Counted from the first letter of the stretch, positions 1-7,593 are shown. The stretch is 58,249 nucleotides of DNA from Candidatus Uhrbacteria bacterium (GCA_023246415.1 JAHFIK010000002.1:1-58249); one strand, 5' to 3'. A program made the numbers and translations. Notes: generated from the letters alone by a model not told the origin.

Positions 1-371
1 CATCGTGGCAGCTGACGAATACGATTGGTCATATCGCGGCGTACCTTGGAAATAAGATGCGCGAGCCATTTGATACCGGCGCGTATTACGTTTCAAAAGA
101 CGGTCTGAATTTTCCGCGGAATTCACAATTTCCCATCGTGACGTTGCGGGCAACGAAAGAGCAGCTGGCGGATCTCTTGCGTCAACTGCGAGATTCGGAT
201 TTGCTCTGGATTGCATATGTTCAGGGGATGATTGATATGGAGGATGATGAGGAGCTTGCGGTGTCGCTACAGGCGATTCCATCTGAAGAAATGGATGTCC
301 TGGGCATTGGGATGTTTGGATCAAAAGAGCGGCTAAAAGGATTAACAGGCGGATTGAAACTATATAAATAA
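1..371 (+). CDS. DUF2000-like protein, 5' end outside window
   Basis: The reading frame is open from base 3, so the ATG at 57 is internal and the gene begins before the window. The upstream residues (WQLTNTIGHIAAYLGNK) continue naturally into the protein. The pattern resembles DUF2000, a small family with a peptidyl-tRNA-hydrolase-2-like fold: a conserved 'NSQFPIVTLRA' strand, a long helix, 'LLWIAYVQGMID' and a C-terminal 'MDVLGIGMFG..E.LKGLTGGLKL'. The family's biochemical role is not settled. It lies 8 nt ahead of the ASCH-like gene and is probably cotranscribed with it. Identification is from recalled family pattern only. Confidence 0.6.
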   Translation, partial: SWQLTNTIGHIAAYLGNKMREPFDTGAYYVSKDGLNFPRNSQFPIVTLRATKEQLADLLRQLRDSDLLWIAYVQGMIDMEDDEELAVSLQAIPSEEMDVLGIGMFGSKERLKGLTGGLKLYK

Positions 372-379
372 CGATCGGT

Positions 380-646
380 ATGGCCATCATCAAAAAGAAA
401 ATTTGGCTTGGGTATTTCGATGATCTTGTGTCTGGGAAAAAGACGTTTGATTTGCGTTTGAATGATTTTGATGTGGCTGTCGGCGATACGCTGGTGCTTG
501 AGGAATGGGACCCTCAGGCGGAGACGTGTACGGGTCGTTCTATCGAGAAGACGGTAACGTATATTCTGCGTGGAAAGATCGATGAGCTATTCTGGACGAA
601 AGAAGAAATTCTGGAGAAGGGGATTCAGATTCTTTCACTTAAATAA
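380..646 (+). CDS. ASCH/DUF3850-like small protein
   Basis: An 88-residue protein with the compact beta-barrel pattern of the ASCH superfamily, closest to DUF3850: 'GYFDDLVSGKKTFDLRLND', then 'VGDTLVLEEWDP' and 'TGRSIEKTVTYIL'. ASCH domains share the PUA-like fold and are predicted to bind RNA or modified nucleotides; no enzyme activity can be claimed here. It sits between a DUF2000-like gene and a MazG-like gene with gaps of 8 and 1 nt, so the three are probably translated from one message. There is no Shine-Dalgarno sequence ahead of the ATG. Confidence 0.7.
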   Translation: MAIIKKKIWLGYFDDLVSGKKTFDLRLNDFDVAVGDTLVLEEWDPQAETCTGRSIEKTVTYILRGKIDELFWTKEEILEKGIQILSLK

Positions 647-647
647 T

Positions 648-983
648 ATGAACGAACATGAATCGAAACTGGTTTTGAAAGAGCGGCCAACGCTCGCAGA
701 TCTCCAGCAGTATGTGAAAGAGATGGAGATTGAGCGCGGATTTGACCACGAGTCGGTCCTGCAACAATGTTTGTTATTGGGAGAGGAAGTTGGGGAGTTG
801 TATAAGGCGATTCGGAAGACGCAGGGGGTGAAGATGGACGTGACGGTCGCAGAATCGAATATCGGTCATGAAATGGCAGATGTCCTAATCTATCTTTGTG
901 CACTCGCGAATCGCTACGGAATTGATCTTGAGGAGATGTTTCGGAAGAAGGAAGCGATTAATAAAACGCGGACGTGGAATTGA
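648..983 (+). CDS. MazG-like NTP pyrophosphohydrolase
   Basis: A 111-residue all-alpha NTP-PPase of the MazG superfamily. It should hydrolyse nucleoside triphosphates to monophosphate and pyrophosphate, a house-cleaning activity. The metal-binding residues are visible: EEVGE at 46-50 and the second helix with E75 and D78 (HEMADVLIYL). It is a single-domain form, about half the length of E. coli MazG. The frame is open further upstream, but ATG 648 is chosen because it follows the previous stop by 1 nt and starts just before the conserved region. The exact substrate is unknown. Confidence 0.8.
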   Translation: MNEHESKLVLKERPTLADLQQYVKEMEIERGFDHESVLQQCLLLGEEVGELYKAIRKTQGVKMDVTVAESNIGHEMADVLIYLCALANRYGIDLEEMFRKKEAINKTRTWN

Positions 984-1100
984 AAGGGAAGCGGGAAGCA
1001 GAGATCGGGAAGCAGAATTTGAAGAAACTGCTTTAGAGCCCTGCTTCCCGCTCATCGCTTCCCGTTTCCCCTTTACCGTTCTCTCTTTCCCCTCTAAGCT
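984..1100 (+). repeat. Heptamer-periodic inverted repeat between mazG-like gene and yvcK
   Basis: Directly after the stop codon the sequence is built of 7-nt steps: GGGAAGC at 986, 993 and 1007 with one diverged unit between, then on the right arm GCTTCCC at 1043 and 1057 and related pyrimidine-rich heptamers to about 1098. The arms 984-1016 and 1041-1074 are complementary over about 33 nt with few mismatches, so the RNA could fold into a long hairpin with a 24-nt loop. It lacks a terminal U-tract, so it is not a classical terminator. The right arm leads into the pyrimidine-rich leader of yvcK. Confidence 0.75.
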
Positions 1101-1108
1101 TTCTCTAC

Positions 1109-2050
1109 ATGAAAATCGTCTGTTTTGGCGGCGGCACGGGCCTCCCATCGCTTCTTTCGGGTTTGAAGACGAACCCGTGGATTGAGGCGACGGCCATCGT
1201 GAGTATGTTCGACTCTGGAGGAAGCTCCGGGGTGCTTCGCGATCGATATGGGATCCTTCCACCGGGCGACATTATGCGGTGCATGCTGGCGCTTTCCGAA
1301 GACGAGAAGACGGCACGTAAGATCTTGCTGAAGCGAATTAATCACACGCTTGTCCCGGGGCATACGGGTGGAAATCTGTTGCTGTACGCATTGGAAAGCG
1401 TATACGGATCATATCCGGCGGCCGTGGATGCACTCGGGCAGATTCTTTCAATTAAGGGGACTGTGATTCCGGTTTCACTTGAAGCCTCGTCGCTCTGCGC
1501 GCGATATGAAGACGGAAGCAAGGCGTGCAACGAAGTTGAGGTGGATGACGGGTTGAAAAACGGGAAAGGGATCTCAGCGGTGATGCTCGAACCATCCGCG
1601 ACGGCATACGCACCTGCGTTCGAAGCGATTCGAACGACGGACGCGATCTGCATTGGTCCGGGGAGTTTCTACACGAGTATTCTTCCAAACTTTTTGCCGA
1701 TTGGGATCAGAGAGGTGATTGCGGCAACGCGCGTTCCGGTGATCTTTATTTCAAATCTCCTCACCGAAGGAAAAGGGATGGAGGACATGAGTGTTTCAAA
1801 GATGGTTGCGATGCTCGAATCGTATATCGGACGACCCGTCACGAACGTCATTATGAATAGCGCGGTCCCGGGACAGGAGCTGATTGATCGCTACGCGAGT
1901 GAAGGGAAGACGATTCTCTCGCTCGGTGACGCCGCGTTACTTGGGAACCGCGTGCTATCTGCGCCGATTTGGACGGATTTGGAAATCGCACGTCACGATT
2001 CTGAAAAACTTGCGCAACTCGTGTACGCCCTTGCGGGGAAAATCATTTAA
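1109..2050 (+). CDS. yvcK: YvcK/CofD-family protein (gluconeogenesis factor-like)
   Basis: A 313-residue member of the YvcK/UPF0052 branch of the CofD superfamily. In Bacillus and mycobacteria YvcK-type proteins bind UDP-sugars and are needed for cell wall and shape control on gluconeogenic carbon sources. Visible motifs are the N-terminal GGGTGLPSLL loop (7-16), DSGGSSG at 35-41, PGDIMRCMLAL from about 52 and the GHTGGNLLL segment. Length matches the family. The leader ends in a pyrimidine tract followed by CTCTAC and the ATG, without a Shine-Dalgarno sequence; the gene at 7686 has the same CTCTAC-ATG context. The family call is firm; the role in this cell is inferred. Confidence 0.9.
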   Translation: MKIVCFGGGTGLPSLLSGLKTNPWIEATAIVSMFDSGGSSGVLRDRYGILPPGDIMRCMLALSEDEKTARKILLKRINHTLVPGHTGGNLLLYALESVYGSYPAAVDALGQILSIKGTVIPVSLEASSLCARYEDGSKACNEVEVDDGLKNGKGISAVMLEPSATAYAPAFEAIRTTDAICIGPGSFYTSILPNFLPIGIREVIAATRVPVIFISNLLTEGKGMEDMSVSKMVAMLESYIGRPVTNVIMNSAVPGQELIDRYASEGKTILSLGDAALLGNRVLSAPIWTDLEIARHDSEKLAQLVYALAGKII

Positions 2051-2057
2051 CATGCAC

Positions 2058-2088
2058 AAACCCCTCAGTCCGGTAAGACGAGGGGTTT
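2058..2088 (+). terminator. Hairpin after yvcK
   Basis: AAACCCCTC (2058-2066) pairs perfectly with GAGGGGTTT (2080-2088) around a 13-nt loop, starting 8 nt after the yvcK stop. No long T-run follows on the plus strand. The A-rich and T-rich arm ends would help termination in either direction, so it may also stop transcripts from the minus-strand promoter near 2780. Confidence 0.6.
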
Positions 2089-2113
2089 GAGACGGGAACG
2101 AACGGATTGAACG

Positions 2114-2527
2114 CTATCGAACTTCGTACAACGGACGATAGGAATGTGAGCGATTACGATGCGGCTTTTTGCTATTGCCGCCAGCGACAGCAACGCTTCG
2201 GAGCGGCTGTTGCGGTTGCTTTTTTGCCGCTAGCGACGCACGTCGACGTTCTTCTGATTCGATGTGAGCGGCTTGTTCTGCCGTGACGTACTCTCCACGG
2301 TGGAGAAAACGAGACGTTGAGCTGTTTTTGTAAACGATTTCAACGGGCACGTGATATTCCTTCTGCTGAGGAGGGCTCAGCGGTTTCAGAGGGTTGAGAT
2401 CATCGGTCTGACGTTTCAATGCATTAAAACGTGAGATCGATGATCTCGTCGAACTCCCTCTCAGCGCCCCATGAGGCATCGGGCGTTGAGCGGAAGTGGG
2501 GAGTGTTGAGAAGACACTCCCCACCAC
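2114..2527 (-). CDS. Hypothetical basic protein (doubtful)
   Basis: The only sizeable ORF of a 940-nt stretch: 137 codons from a GTG start. It is rich in R, K, S, Q and P, with a more ordinary central part ('EYHVPVEIVYKNSS', 'RGEYVTAEQAAHIESEERR'). No domain is recognised. In its favour are codon use resembling the neighbours in the middle of the ORF and a near-consensus minus-strand promoter about 250 nt upstream (2778-2806). Against it are a weak start region, where an 11-bp hairpin (2496-2524) covers the first codons, and the lack of homology I can name. A later start at ATG 2479 is possible. Confidence 0.4.
   Translation of the reverse strand: MVGSVFSTLPTSAQRPMPHGALRGSSTRSSISRFNALKRQTDDLNPLKPLSPPQQKEYHVPVEIVYKNSSTSRFLHRGEYVTAEQAAHIESEERRRASLAAKKQPQQPLRSVAVAGGNSKKPHRNRSHSYRPLYEVR
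2496..2524 (-). other. Perfect 11-bp hairpin over the start of the minus-strand ORF
   Basis: GTGGGGAGTGT (2496-2506) is the exact reverse complement of ACACTCCCCAC (2514-2524), with a 7-nt loop. It sits over the GTG codons at the start of the minus-strand ORF. It could hide that start in a stem, or the ORF may not be translated and this may be part of a structured RNA. Confidence 0.55.
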
Positions 2528-2777
2528 GAAGATCTCTTTCGCTTCGGGCCAAGCGTTCGAGGTGAGATCATCCCCGTCAATTTATGAACGATCCGCGCGA
2601 ATTGAGTAAACACGCGGAATGTCTTCCGTTGGTTACATGTCGTCCTCACTTCGAAAAAGGTGAATGCCAGGCGTTTGAGCTGTGAGACAGGCGGTCAAAC
2701 GCAGTGATGTTGGAGAAACAATCAACGCCATGTCGGTTTGCTGGGGAAATCCGGGCATCCCTTCATTTTGTGCAGAC

Positions 2778-2806
2778 AGATTAGCAAAAAACAGCTAATT
2801 TGTCAA
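2778..2806 (-). promoter_or_regulatory. Near-consensus sigma70-type promoter
   Basis: Read on the minus strand: TTGACA (2806-2801), 17-nt spacer, TAATCT (2783-2778). It overlaps an 11-bp inverted repeat (2775-2785 and 2794-2804, one G-T pair, loop of 8), so the -10 element and spacer lie in an operator-like palindrome. It drives transcription away from secD towards 2114-2527. Confidence 0.65.
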
Positions 2807-2865
2807 GGCTGGTTGCTAGTAAGAATAGCGTGATTCTTCGATCGCCCGGTTGCTGAAAAACCCAA

Positions 2866-2897
2866 CAATCAAGCAATCTAGCAATCAAACAATCCAC
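2866..2897. repeat. Octamer tandem repeat, CAATCnnn x4
   Basis: CAATC recurs at 2866, 2874, 2882 and 2890, an exact 8-nt period with variable last three bases (AAG, TAG, AAA, CAC). It lies between the minus-strand promoter and the secD promoter and resembles the 7-nt arrays at 984-1100, 15085-15119 and 25458-25489. Confidence 0.7.
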
Positions 2898-2945
2898 TAC
2901 GCGTTGGAGACAGTATATTGCAGAGGGTTGTGGATGTGTCTGACC

Positions 2946-2975
2946 TTGCGTTTTCCTCTCATTTAACGCTACACT
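2946..2975 (+). promoter_or_regulatory. Probable secDF promoter
   Basis: TTGCGT (2946-2951), 18-nt spacer, TACACT (2970-2975). A start site near 2982 leaves a leader of about 12 nt before the secD ATG at 2994. Confidence 0.5.
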
Positions 2976-2993
2976 CCAGCGCGACTTCACTCT

Positions 2994-5045
2994 ATGGCAC
3001 GAAATACACGCTCCAAAGGACCAGCCTCAAAAACGACGCTGCTCCGACGGCTCGGTCTCCTGACCGTGCTCTTCCTCGTTGCTGGTTCGATCTCGTATCC
3101 GCAAGGAGCGAATTGGATCGTCGATCGATTTAATCAGCTGACCACCTTAAAGGTCGGACATGTAAATAAGCCAGTCGTGCTCGGTCTCGACTTGCAGGGC
3201 GGAACACGCCTTGAATACGAAGCAGATCTGACAAAGATCGCAGACAGCGAGCGTTCCTCGGCAATGGATGGAATCCGGGACGTGATCGATCGTCGCGTGA
3301 ACGCGATGGGGGTATCAGAACCGTTGGTGCAGACGACGAAGAATGGAAATCAGTGGCGCCTCACGGTGGAACTTGCCGGCGTGCGCGATATTAAACAGGC
3401 GATTCAGATGATTGGTGAAACGCCAACGTTGGATTTCCGCGTGCAGAATCCGGATGCGAATCGTCCTCCAACAGATGCGGAGTATAAGAAGGTTGCGGAT
3501 GAAAATGCATCACGCAAAGCAAAAGCGCAGGCCGTGCTTGATCAGGTGAAGAAAGGGGATTCCCTGGAAACGATTGCAAGCAAGACGAGTGAGGATACGG
3601 ATTCTGCTCAAAAAGGCGGTGATCTCGGATGGGTGTTGGATCAGAGTCAGTACGCGAAACTCGTAGAAGTCTTCCGCGATCAGCAGCCAGGTCTGTACCC
3701 GCAAGTCATTGATGATGGCGCGAATTTCTACATCGCAGATCTCCTTGAAAAGAAAGCGGCGGGTCAGGAAGTTCAGGCATCGCACATCCTCGTCCAGTGG
3801 AAAGGTGCAGAGCAGAGCTCGTCGACCTCCACAAAGGAACAGGCGCTCGCAAAGATTAAAGAGATCCAGTCAAAGGTGAATTCCGGAAATTTTGATGAGA
3901 TGGCAAAGAAATATTCCGAAGAACCGGGGGCAGATAAGAGCGCCGGAGATTTGGGATGGTTCCGAAAAGGGATGATGGTTCAGCCATTTGAAGATGCGGC
4001 ATTCAAGTTGAAGAGCGGCGAAGTTTCCGGAATTGTGGAGACACCGTTCGGATACCACATCATCAAAGTCACCGGGATTCGTGATGTCTTCGATGCGCAT
4101 GTCCGCGCCGCGATCTATCATCAACAGAAGATCTCCGATATCGTGAACACGGATCCGTGGAAGCGCACCGAACTTACCGGAAAGCAGATTAAGCGTGCCA
4201 CGTTGGATTTTGATCAGCGTACGGGTGCCTCACAGGTGTTGATCTCGTTCAACGACGAAGGAGCAAAACTGTTCGATCAGCTCACGAAAGAGAACGTTGG
4301 CAAGCAGATCGCAATTTACCTCGACGGAAAGCCGATCAGTATCCCAACCGTTCAGGTTGAAATTCCAAGCGGCGAAGCCGTGATCTCTGGGAATTTCACA
4401 GTCGATGAAGCGAAGCTGCTCGCACAGCGGTTGCAAGCGGGTGCGCTTCCGGTGCCGATCAATCTCATCGCGCAGCAGTCCGTGGGCCCAACGCTCGGGT
4501 CGCAATCTGTTCAGGATTCACTCAAGGCCGGGTTGATTGGATTCGCACTCGTGTTCTTGTTCATGTTGCTGTACTACCGACTCCCTGGACTCTTGGCGGA
4601 TTTCGCCCTGGTCTTCTATGTTGCGCTCGTGATCGCGATCTTTAAATTGATTCCAGTGACGCTCACGCTCTCAGGGATTGCCGGCTTCATTCTTTCAATG
4701 GGAATCGCGGTGGACGCGAACGTCCTTGTCTTTGAACGTCTCAAAGAAGAATACGCGACCGGAAAGCCAACCGGTCAGGCAATTGATGAGGCGTTTAAAC
4801 GGGCCTGGACAAGTATTCGTGATGGAAACATGACGACGCTTATCTCCTGTGCCGTGTTGTACATGTTCACCTCGTCTCTGGTGAAAGGCTTCGCGCTCAC
4901 GCTCGGGATTGGTGTGTTGATTTCCATGTTCACCGCCATCTCCGTGGCGCGCACGCTCTTGAAGCTTGTGGCGGGAACAAAATTCGCCAGCAAGATGCCG
5001 TGGCTGATGCTTAAACCGCGTTCGAACGAAAAAGAAACCGTATGA
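2994..5045 (+). CDS. secD: SecD with built-in parvulin (PpiC) domains
   Basis: Membrane subunit of the Sec accessory complex, which uses the proton gradient to help pull exported proteins out of SecYEG. Residues about 17-36 form the first membrane helix; 'GLDLQGGTRLEYEAD' and 'RRVNAMGVSEP' mark the first periplasmic part; five more helices lie after about residue 510. Inserted between, at about 260-362, is a full parvulin-type prolyl isomerase ('VQASHILVQW', 'KYSEEPGADKSAGDLGWFRK', 'VETPFGYHIIKVTG'). A second, degenerate copy lies at about 175-255 ('GGDLGWVL'). At 683 residues it is longer than simple SecD proteins. It overlaps secF by 4 nt. Fusing translocation to proline isomerisation suggests folding help during export. 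Confidence 0.95.
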   Translation: MARNTRSKGPASKTTLLRRLGLLTVLFLVAGSISYPQGANWIVDRFNQLTTLKVGHVNKPVVLGLDLQGGTRLEYEADLTKIADSERSSAMDGIRDVIDRRVNAMGVSEPLVQTTKNGNQWRLTVELAGVRDIKQAIQMIGETPTLDFRVQNPDANRPPTDAEYKKVADENASRKAKAQAVLDQVKKGDSLETIASKTSEDTDSAQKGGDLGWVLDQSQYAKLVEVFRDQQPGLYPQVIDDGANFYIADLLEKKAAGQEVQASHILVQWKGAEQSSSTSTKEQALAKIKEIQSKVNSGNFDEMAKKYSEEPGADKSAGDLGWFRKGMMVQPFEDAAFKLKSGEVSGIVETPFGYHIIKVTGIRDVFDAHVRAAIYHQQKISDIVNTDPWKRTELTGKQIKRATLDFDQRTGASQVLISFNDEGAKLFDQLTKENVGKQIAIYLDGKPISIPTVQVEIPSGEAVISGNFTVDEAKLLAQRLQAGALPVPINLIAQQSVGPTLGSQSVQDSLKAGLIGFALVFLFMLLYYRLPGLLADFALVFYVALVIAIFKLIPVTLTLSGIAGFILSMGIAVDANVLVFERLKEEYATGKPTGQAIDEAFKRAWTSIRDGNMTTLISCAVLYMFTSSLVKGFALTLGIGVLISMFTAISVARTLLKLVAGTKFASKMPWLMLKPRSNEKETV

Positions 5046-5935
5046 CCGTCTATAAACTTCGTGCCATCTGGTACACCCTTTCGAGTACACTCGTCCTCGG
5101 ATCGCTCATCGCATTCGCCATCTTCGGACTGAAAGTCGGAATCGATTTCACTGGCGGATCCATGATGGCGCTTCGGTTCGGCGGAGATCGTCCGTCTGCC
5201 ATTGAAGTCGAGCGGTCATTGGATGGGATGGATCTCGGATCGATCATTGTTCAGCCGGTTGGGGATCATGATGCGAACATTCGAATGAAAACGCTGACGG
5301 AAGCGCAGCACGCGGAAGTGTTGAAGAAATTCTCAGATACGTTCAAAGATGTCTCAGAACTTCGGTTTGATGCGATTGGTCCAGCGATTGGGGCTGAGCT
5401 TCGGACGAAAGCGATTGAGGCATTGATCGTTGCGCTGTTAGCCATTCTTGCATATATCGCCTTCTCCTTCCGAAAAGTGAGTGTGCCGGTTCAGAACTGG
5501 AAGTACGGAATGATCACGGTGTTGACGGCCTTTCACGATACGATTGTTCCGGTTGGCGTGTTCGTGATTCTTGGGAAGTGGGCGAATTGGGAGGTGGATA
5601 CGACATTCGTGGTCGCCTTGCTGACGATTCTTGGATACTCCATTAACGATACGATCGTGGTCCTTGACCGTGTGCGCGAAAACCTTCACCGGATGAGCGG
5701 GTCATTCGAGGACATTGTGGACGTCTCATTGCGCCAAACATACGTTCGATCGCTCAATACAACGTTTGCAACGCTGTGTGGCATTATCGCGGTCTATTTC
5801 TTCGGGGGCGCCTCTCTGAAACCATTCGCACTCGCGCTTGGGATTGGAATCGCAACGGGTGCCTATTCATCGATTTTTATCGCTCCACCGCTCCTCGTGA
5901 CGTGGGAGAAGTTCGCCCGACGGAAGAAACAGTAA
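5042..5935 (+). CDS. secF: Protein translocase subunit SecF
   Basis: Partner of SecD: 297 residues, with an N-terminal membrane helix (about 10-30), the signature GIDFTGGS (33-40), a periplasmic domain, and five C-terminal helices containing 'GYSINDTIVVLDRVREN' and 'TTFATLCGIIAVYFFGG'. It starts in the ATGA overlap with the secD stop, so the two are translationally coupled. Length and motifs are normal for the family. A long hairpin follows 11 nt after the stop. Confidence 0.95.
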   Translation: MTVYKLRAIWYTLSSTLVLGSLIAFAIFGLKVGIDFTGGSMMALRFGGDRPSAIEVERSLDGMDLGSIIVQPVGDHDANIRMKTLTEAQHAEVLKKFSDTFKDVSELRFDAIGPAIGAELRTKAIEALIVALLAILAYIAFSFRKVSVPVQNWKYGMITVLTAFHDTIVPVGVFVILGKWANWEVDTTFVVALLTILGYSINDTIVVLDRVRENLHRMSGSFEDIVDVSLRQTYVRSLNTTFATLCGIIAVYFFGGASLKPFALALGIGIATGAYSSIFIAPPLLVTWEKFARRKKQ

Positions 5936-5946
5936 GCATTCAGGAA

Positions 5947-6008
5947 GAAGCCATGTCGCCACGAAACAATCCCGAGCGTTCCGGATTGTTTCACGGCAAC
6001 ATGGCTTC
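5947..6008 (+). terminator. Long imperfect hairpin after secF
   Basis: A 26-nt arm (5947-5972) pairs with 5983-6008 with three mismatches, around a 10-nt loop. The arms start and end with GAAGCC/GGCTTC. There is no T-run after it, so it may be a processing or stability element rather than a simple intrinsic terminator. Confidence 0.55.
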
Positions 6009-6084
6009 GCAATTTTCAAAGATATCGCTTGTTCAGGATGGGGCTTGCCGGATTTGAGGTTTATCGACTGAGCCACGCAAGACT

Positions 6085-6092
6085 GCTACATT
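6085..6092 (+). promoter_or_regulatory. Extended -10 element for the gene at 6099
   Basis: TGC-TACATT (TACATT at 6087-6092) is an extended -10 box ending 6 nt before the ATG. Transcription would begin essentially at the start codon. No good -35 is visible. Confidence 0.4.
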
Positions 6093-6098
6093 ATTTCT

Positions 6099-7496
6099 AT
6101 GGCCGCGGACCAACTTCTTTTTAACGCGGATGCGGGCGGGGGCGCTACGCAGAATGTTGTTTCCAGTGTTTCGAATTTCGACCTGACGAATTTAGCGGCG
6201 GGTTTTTCGTCGTTTTTGGATCGGGCGGGAAACGATCCGATCAATGCCATGATTTGGATTTTCCTGCACGGCGGGTGGATTGTTTTGATTTTTCTCGCTT
6301 TTTTCGCCGCGCGGATTTTGTGGCTCGACTCGCGGCAGGGGGCATTTGCCGCAAAACGGCGTTTTGTCCTCCTCGCCATTGATGTCCCAAAGGTCTCTGA
6401 ACAGACGGTGAAGGCCGTTGATAACATGTTTGCGCATCTTGCGGGTGCGCATTCGCCGGCGTCATTTTTAGAGAAGTGGTGGGAGGGGAAGACGCAGGAT
6501 ACGCTCACGTTTGAAATCGTCTCGATTGAAGGTCACATCCAGTATCTGATTCGGGTGATCGATAAATTGCGAGATTTGGTGGAAGCGAGTATCTACGCGC
6601 AATATCCAGACGCGGAAATCACGGAAGTGGAAGACTATACCTCGCTTGCGCCTTCGCATTATCCAAATGACTCGCATGAATGCTGGGGCGTTGAACTTGA
6701 GCCCGTGAAGAGCGACGTGTATCCACTCAAGTCCTACGAAGCCTTTGAGCATGGATTGACCGGCGAGTTCAAAGATCCGCTCGCGGTCATGCTTGAAGCG
6801 TTCTCGCGTCTCGGCGCTGGCGAGCAGTGCTGGTATCAGATCGTCATTACCCCGATTGCGCAGAAAGATTACGTTGCAAAAGCACAAAAAGAGATCATGA
6901 AGCTCGCTGGAAGAGAGCCGCCGGCCCCAAAGGAAACGATGGTTGATAAGATGCTGAAGGCACCCGTCAGTATCTTATCGAGCGCTGCGAGCATTATTAC
7001 CGGTCCCAGCGAGGCTCCAAAGAAAGAAAAGGATCCGTTTAGCGCCAAAATGATGTTGACGACGCCGGGTGAACGAAAAGTGATCGAGGCGATCGAGAAC
7101 AAGATGGCGAAGATTCAGTATCTTTGTAAAATTCGGTTCGTGTATATCGCGAAAAAAGAAGTCTTCTCAAAACCGAAAATTGCAGGGTCATTCCTTGGCG
7201 CAATCAAGCAGTTTAATACGAACGACATGCAGGCGTTGAAACCTGAGAGCAAGCGCGTGGGGATTTCGAGTACGCTCGTCTTTTTTAAGGCGCGTCGAAA
7301 CAATACGCGAAAAAATCGAATCGTCCTCGCGTATCAGACACGGTCGAACTGGCGCGGATTGGATTCGTTTCATCTCGCAACGGACGAACTGGCAACGCTC
7401 TGGCACCTCCCGGTCCTGCTCAATGTGAAGGCGCCACAGGTGAAGAAGACGGAAACGAAGAAGGTGGAACCGCCAAGCAACGTTCCGTTTGCGTGA
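6099..7496 (+). CDS. Conserved single-TM membrane protein next to VirD4-like ATPase
   Basis: A 465-residue protein with one strong membrane helix at about residues 50-75 ('MIWIFLHGGWIVLIFLAFF'), followed by a large, mostly cytoplasmic alpha/beta part. No named domain is recognised with certainty. It directly precedes the VirD4/TraG-like ATPase gene. Context suggests it is the membrane anchor or partner of that ATPase, as ATPases of this class are normally tied to a membrane protein and this ATPase has no membrane helix of its own. The likely start is ATG 6099, right behind an extended -10 box. The C-terminus is lysine-rich. Function is inferred from neighbourhood only. Confidence 0.75.
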   Translation: MAADQLLFNADAGGGATQNVVSSVSNFDLTNLAAGFSSFLDRAGNDPINAMIWIFLHGGWIVLIFLAFFAARILWLDSRQGAFAAKRRFVLLAIDVPKVSEQTVKAVDNMFAHLAGAHSPASFLEKWWEGKTQDTLTFEIVSIEGHIQYLIRVIDKLRDLVEASIYAQYPDAEITEVEDYTSLAPSHYPNDSHECWGVELEPVKSDVYPLKSYEAFEHGLTGEFKDPLAVMLEAFSRLGAGEQCWYQIVITPIAQKDYVAKAQKEIMKLAGREPPAPKETMVDKMLKAPVSILSSAASIITGPSEAPKKEKDPFSAKMMLTTPGERKVIEAIENKMAKIQYLCKIRFVYIAKKEVFSKPKIAGSFLGAIKQFNTNDMQALKPESKRVGISSTLVFFKARRNNTRKNRIVLAYQTRSNWRGLDSFHLATDELATLWHLPVLLNVKAPQVKKTETKKVEPPSNVPFA

Positions 7497-7593
7497 TCGA
7501 TGACGGCACGGTACGTTATCGCCATCACACTGAACGAGTTGGTCGGAAATCCTGGATGACAACAGCGATCGGAATATTAAAAATGAAAATAAC

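Larger units (their letters stand above)
2528..2993. other. Intergenic region without a convincing gene
   Basis: No ORF here has support. It holds a strong minus-strand promoter (2778-2806), an octamer repeat (2866-2897) and the plus-strand promoter of secD (2946-2975). The predicted minus-strand transcript runs leftwards for about 250 nt before reaching the doubtful ORF. That part could be a long leader or a non-coding RNA. I checked for tmRNA and tRNA signatures (CCA end, T-loop) and saw none. Confidence 0.6.

Noticed and set aside
2461..2649. A 62-codon minus-strand ORF upstream of the doubtful ORF
   Set aside because: Composition is random-looking and basic, it overlaps the other ORF and the hairpin, and only a weak GTG start is present.
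2051..2993. tmRNA, RNase P RNA or tRNA in the large non-coding stretch
   Set aside because: No T-loop motif, CCA end or known core sequence was seen on either strand by eye; a covariance search was not possible.
3043..5045. Alternative genetic code with UGA read as an amino acid
   Set aside because: Many genes end in TGA within ATGA overlaps (for example secD, rpoA, ftsW), and no conserved protein needs an in-frame TGA.
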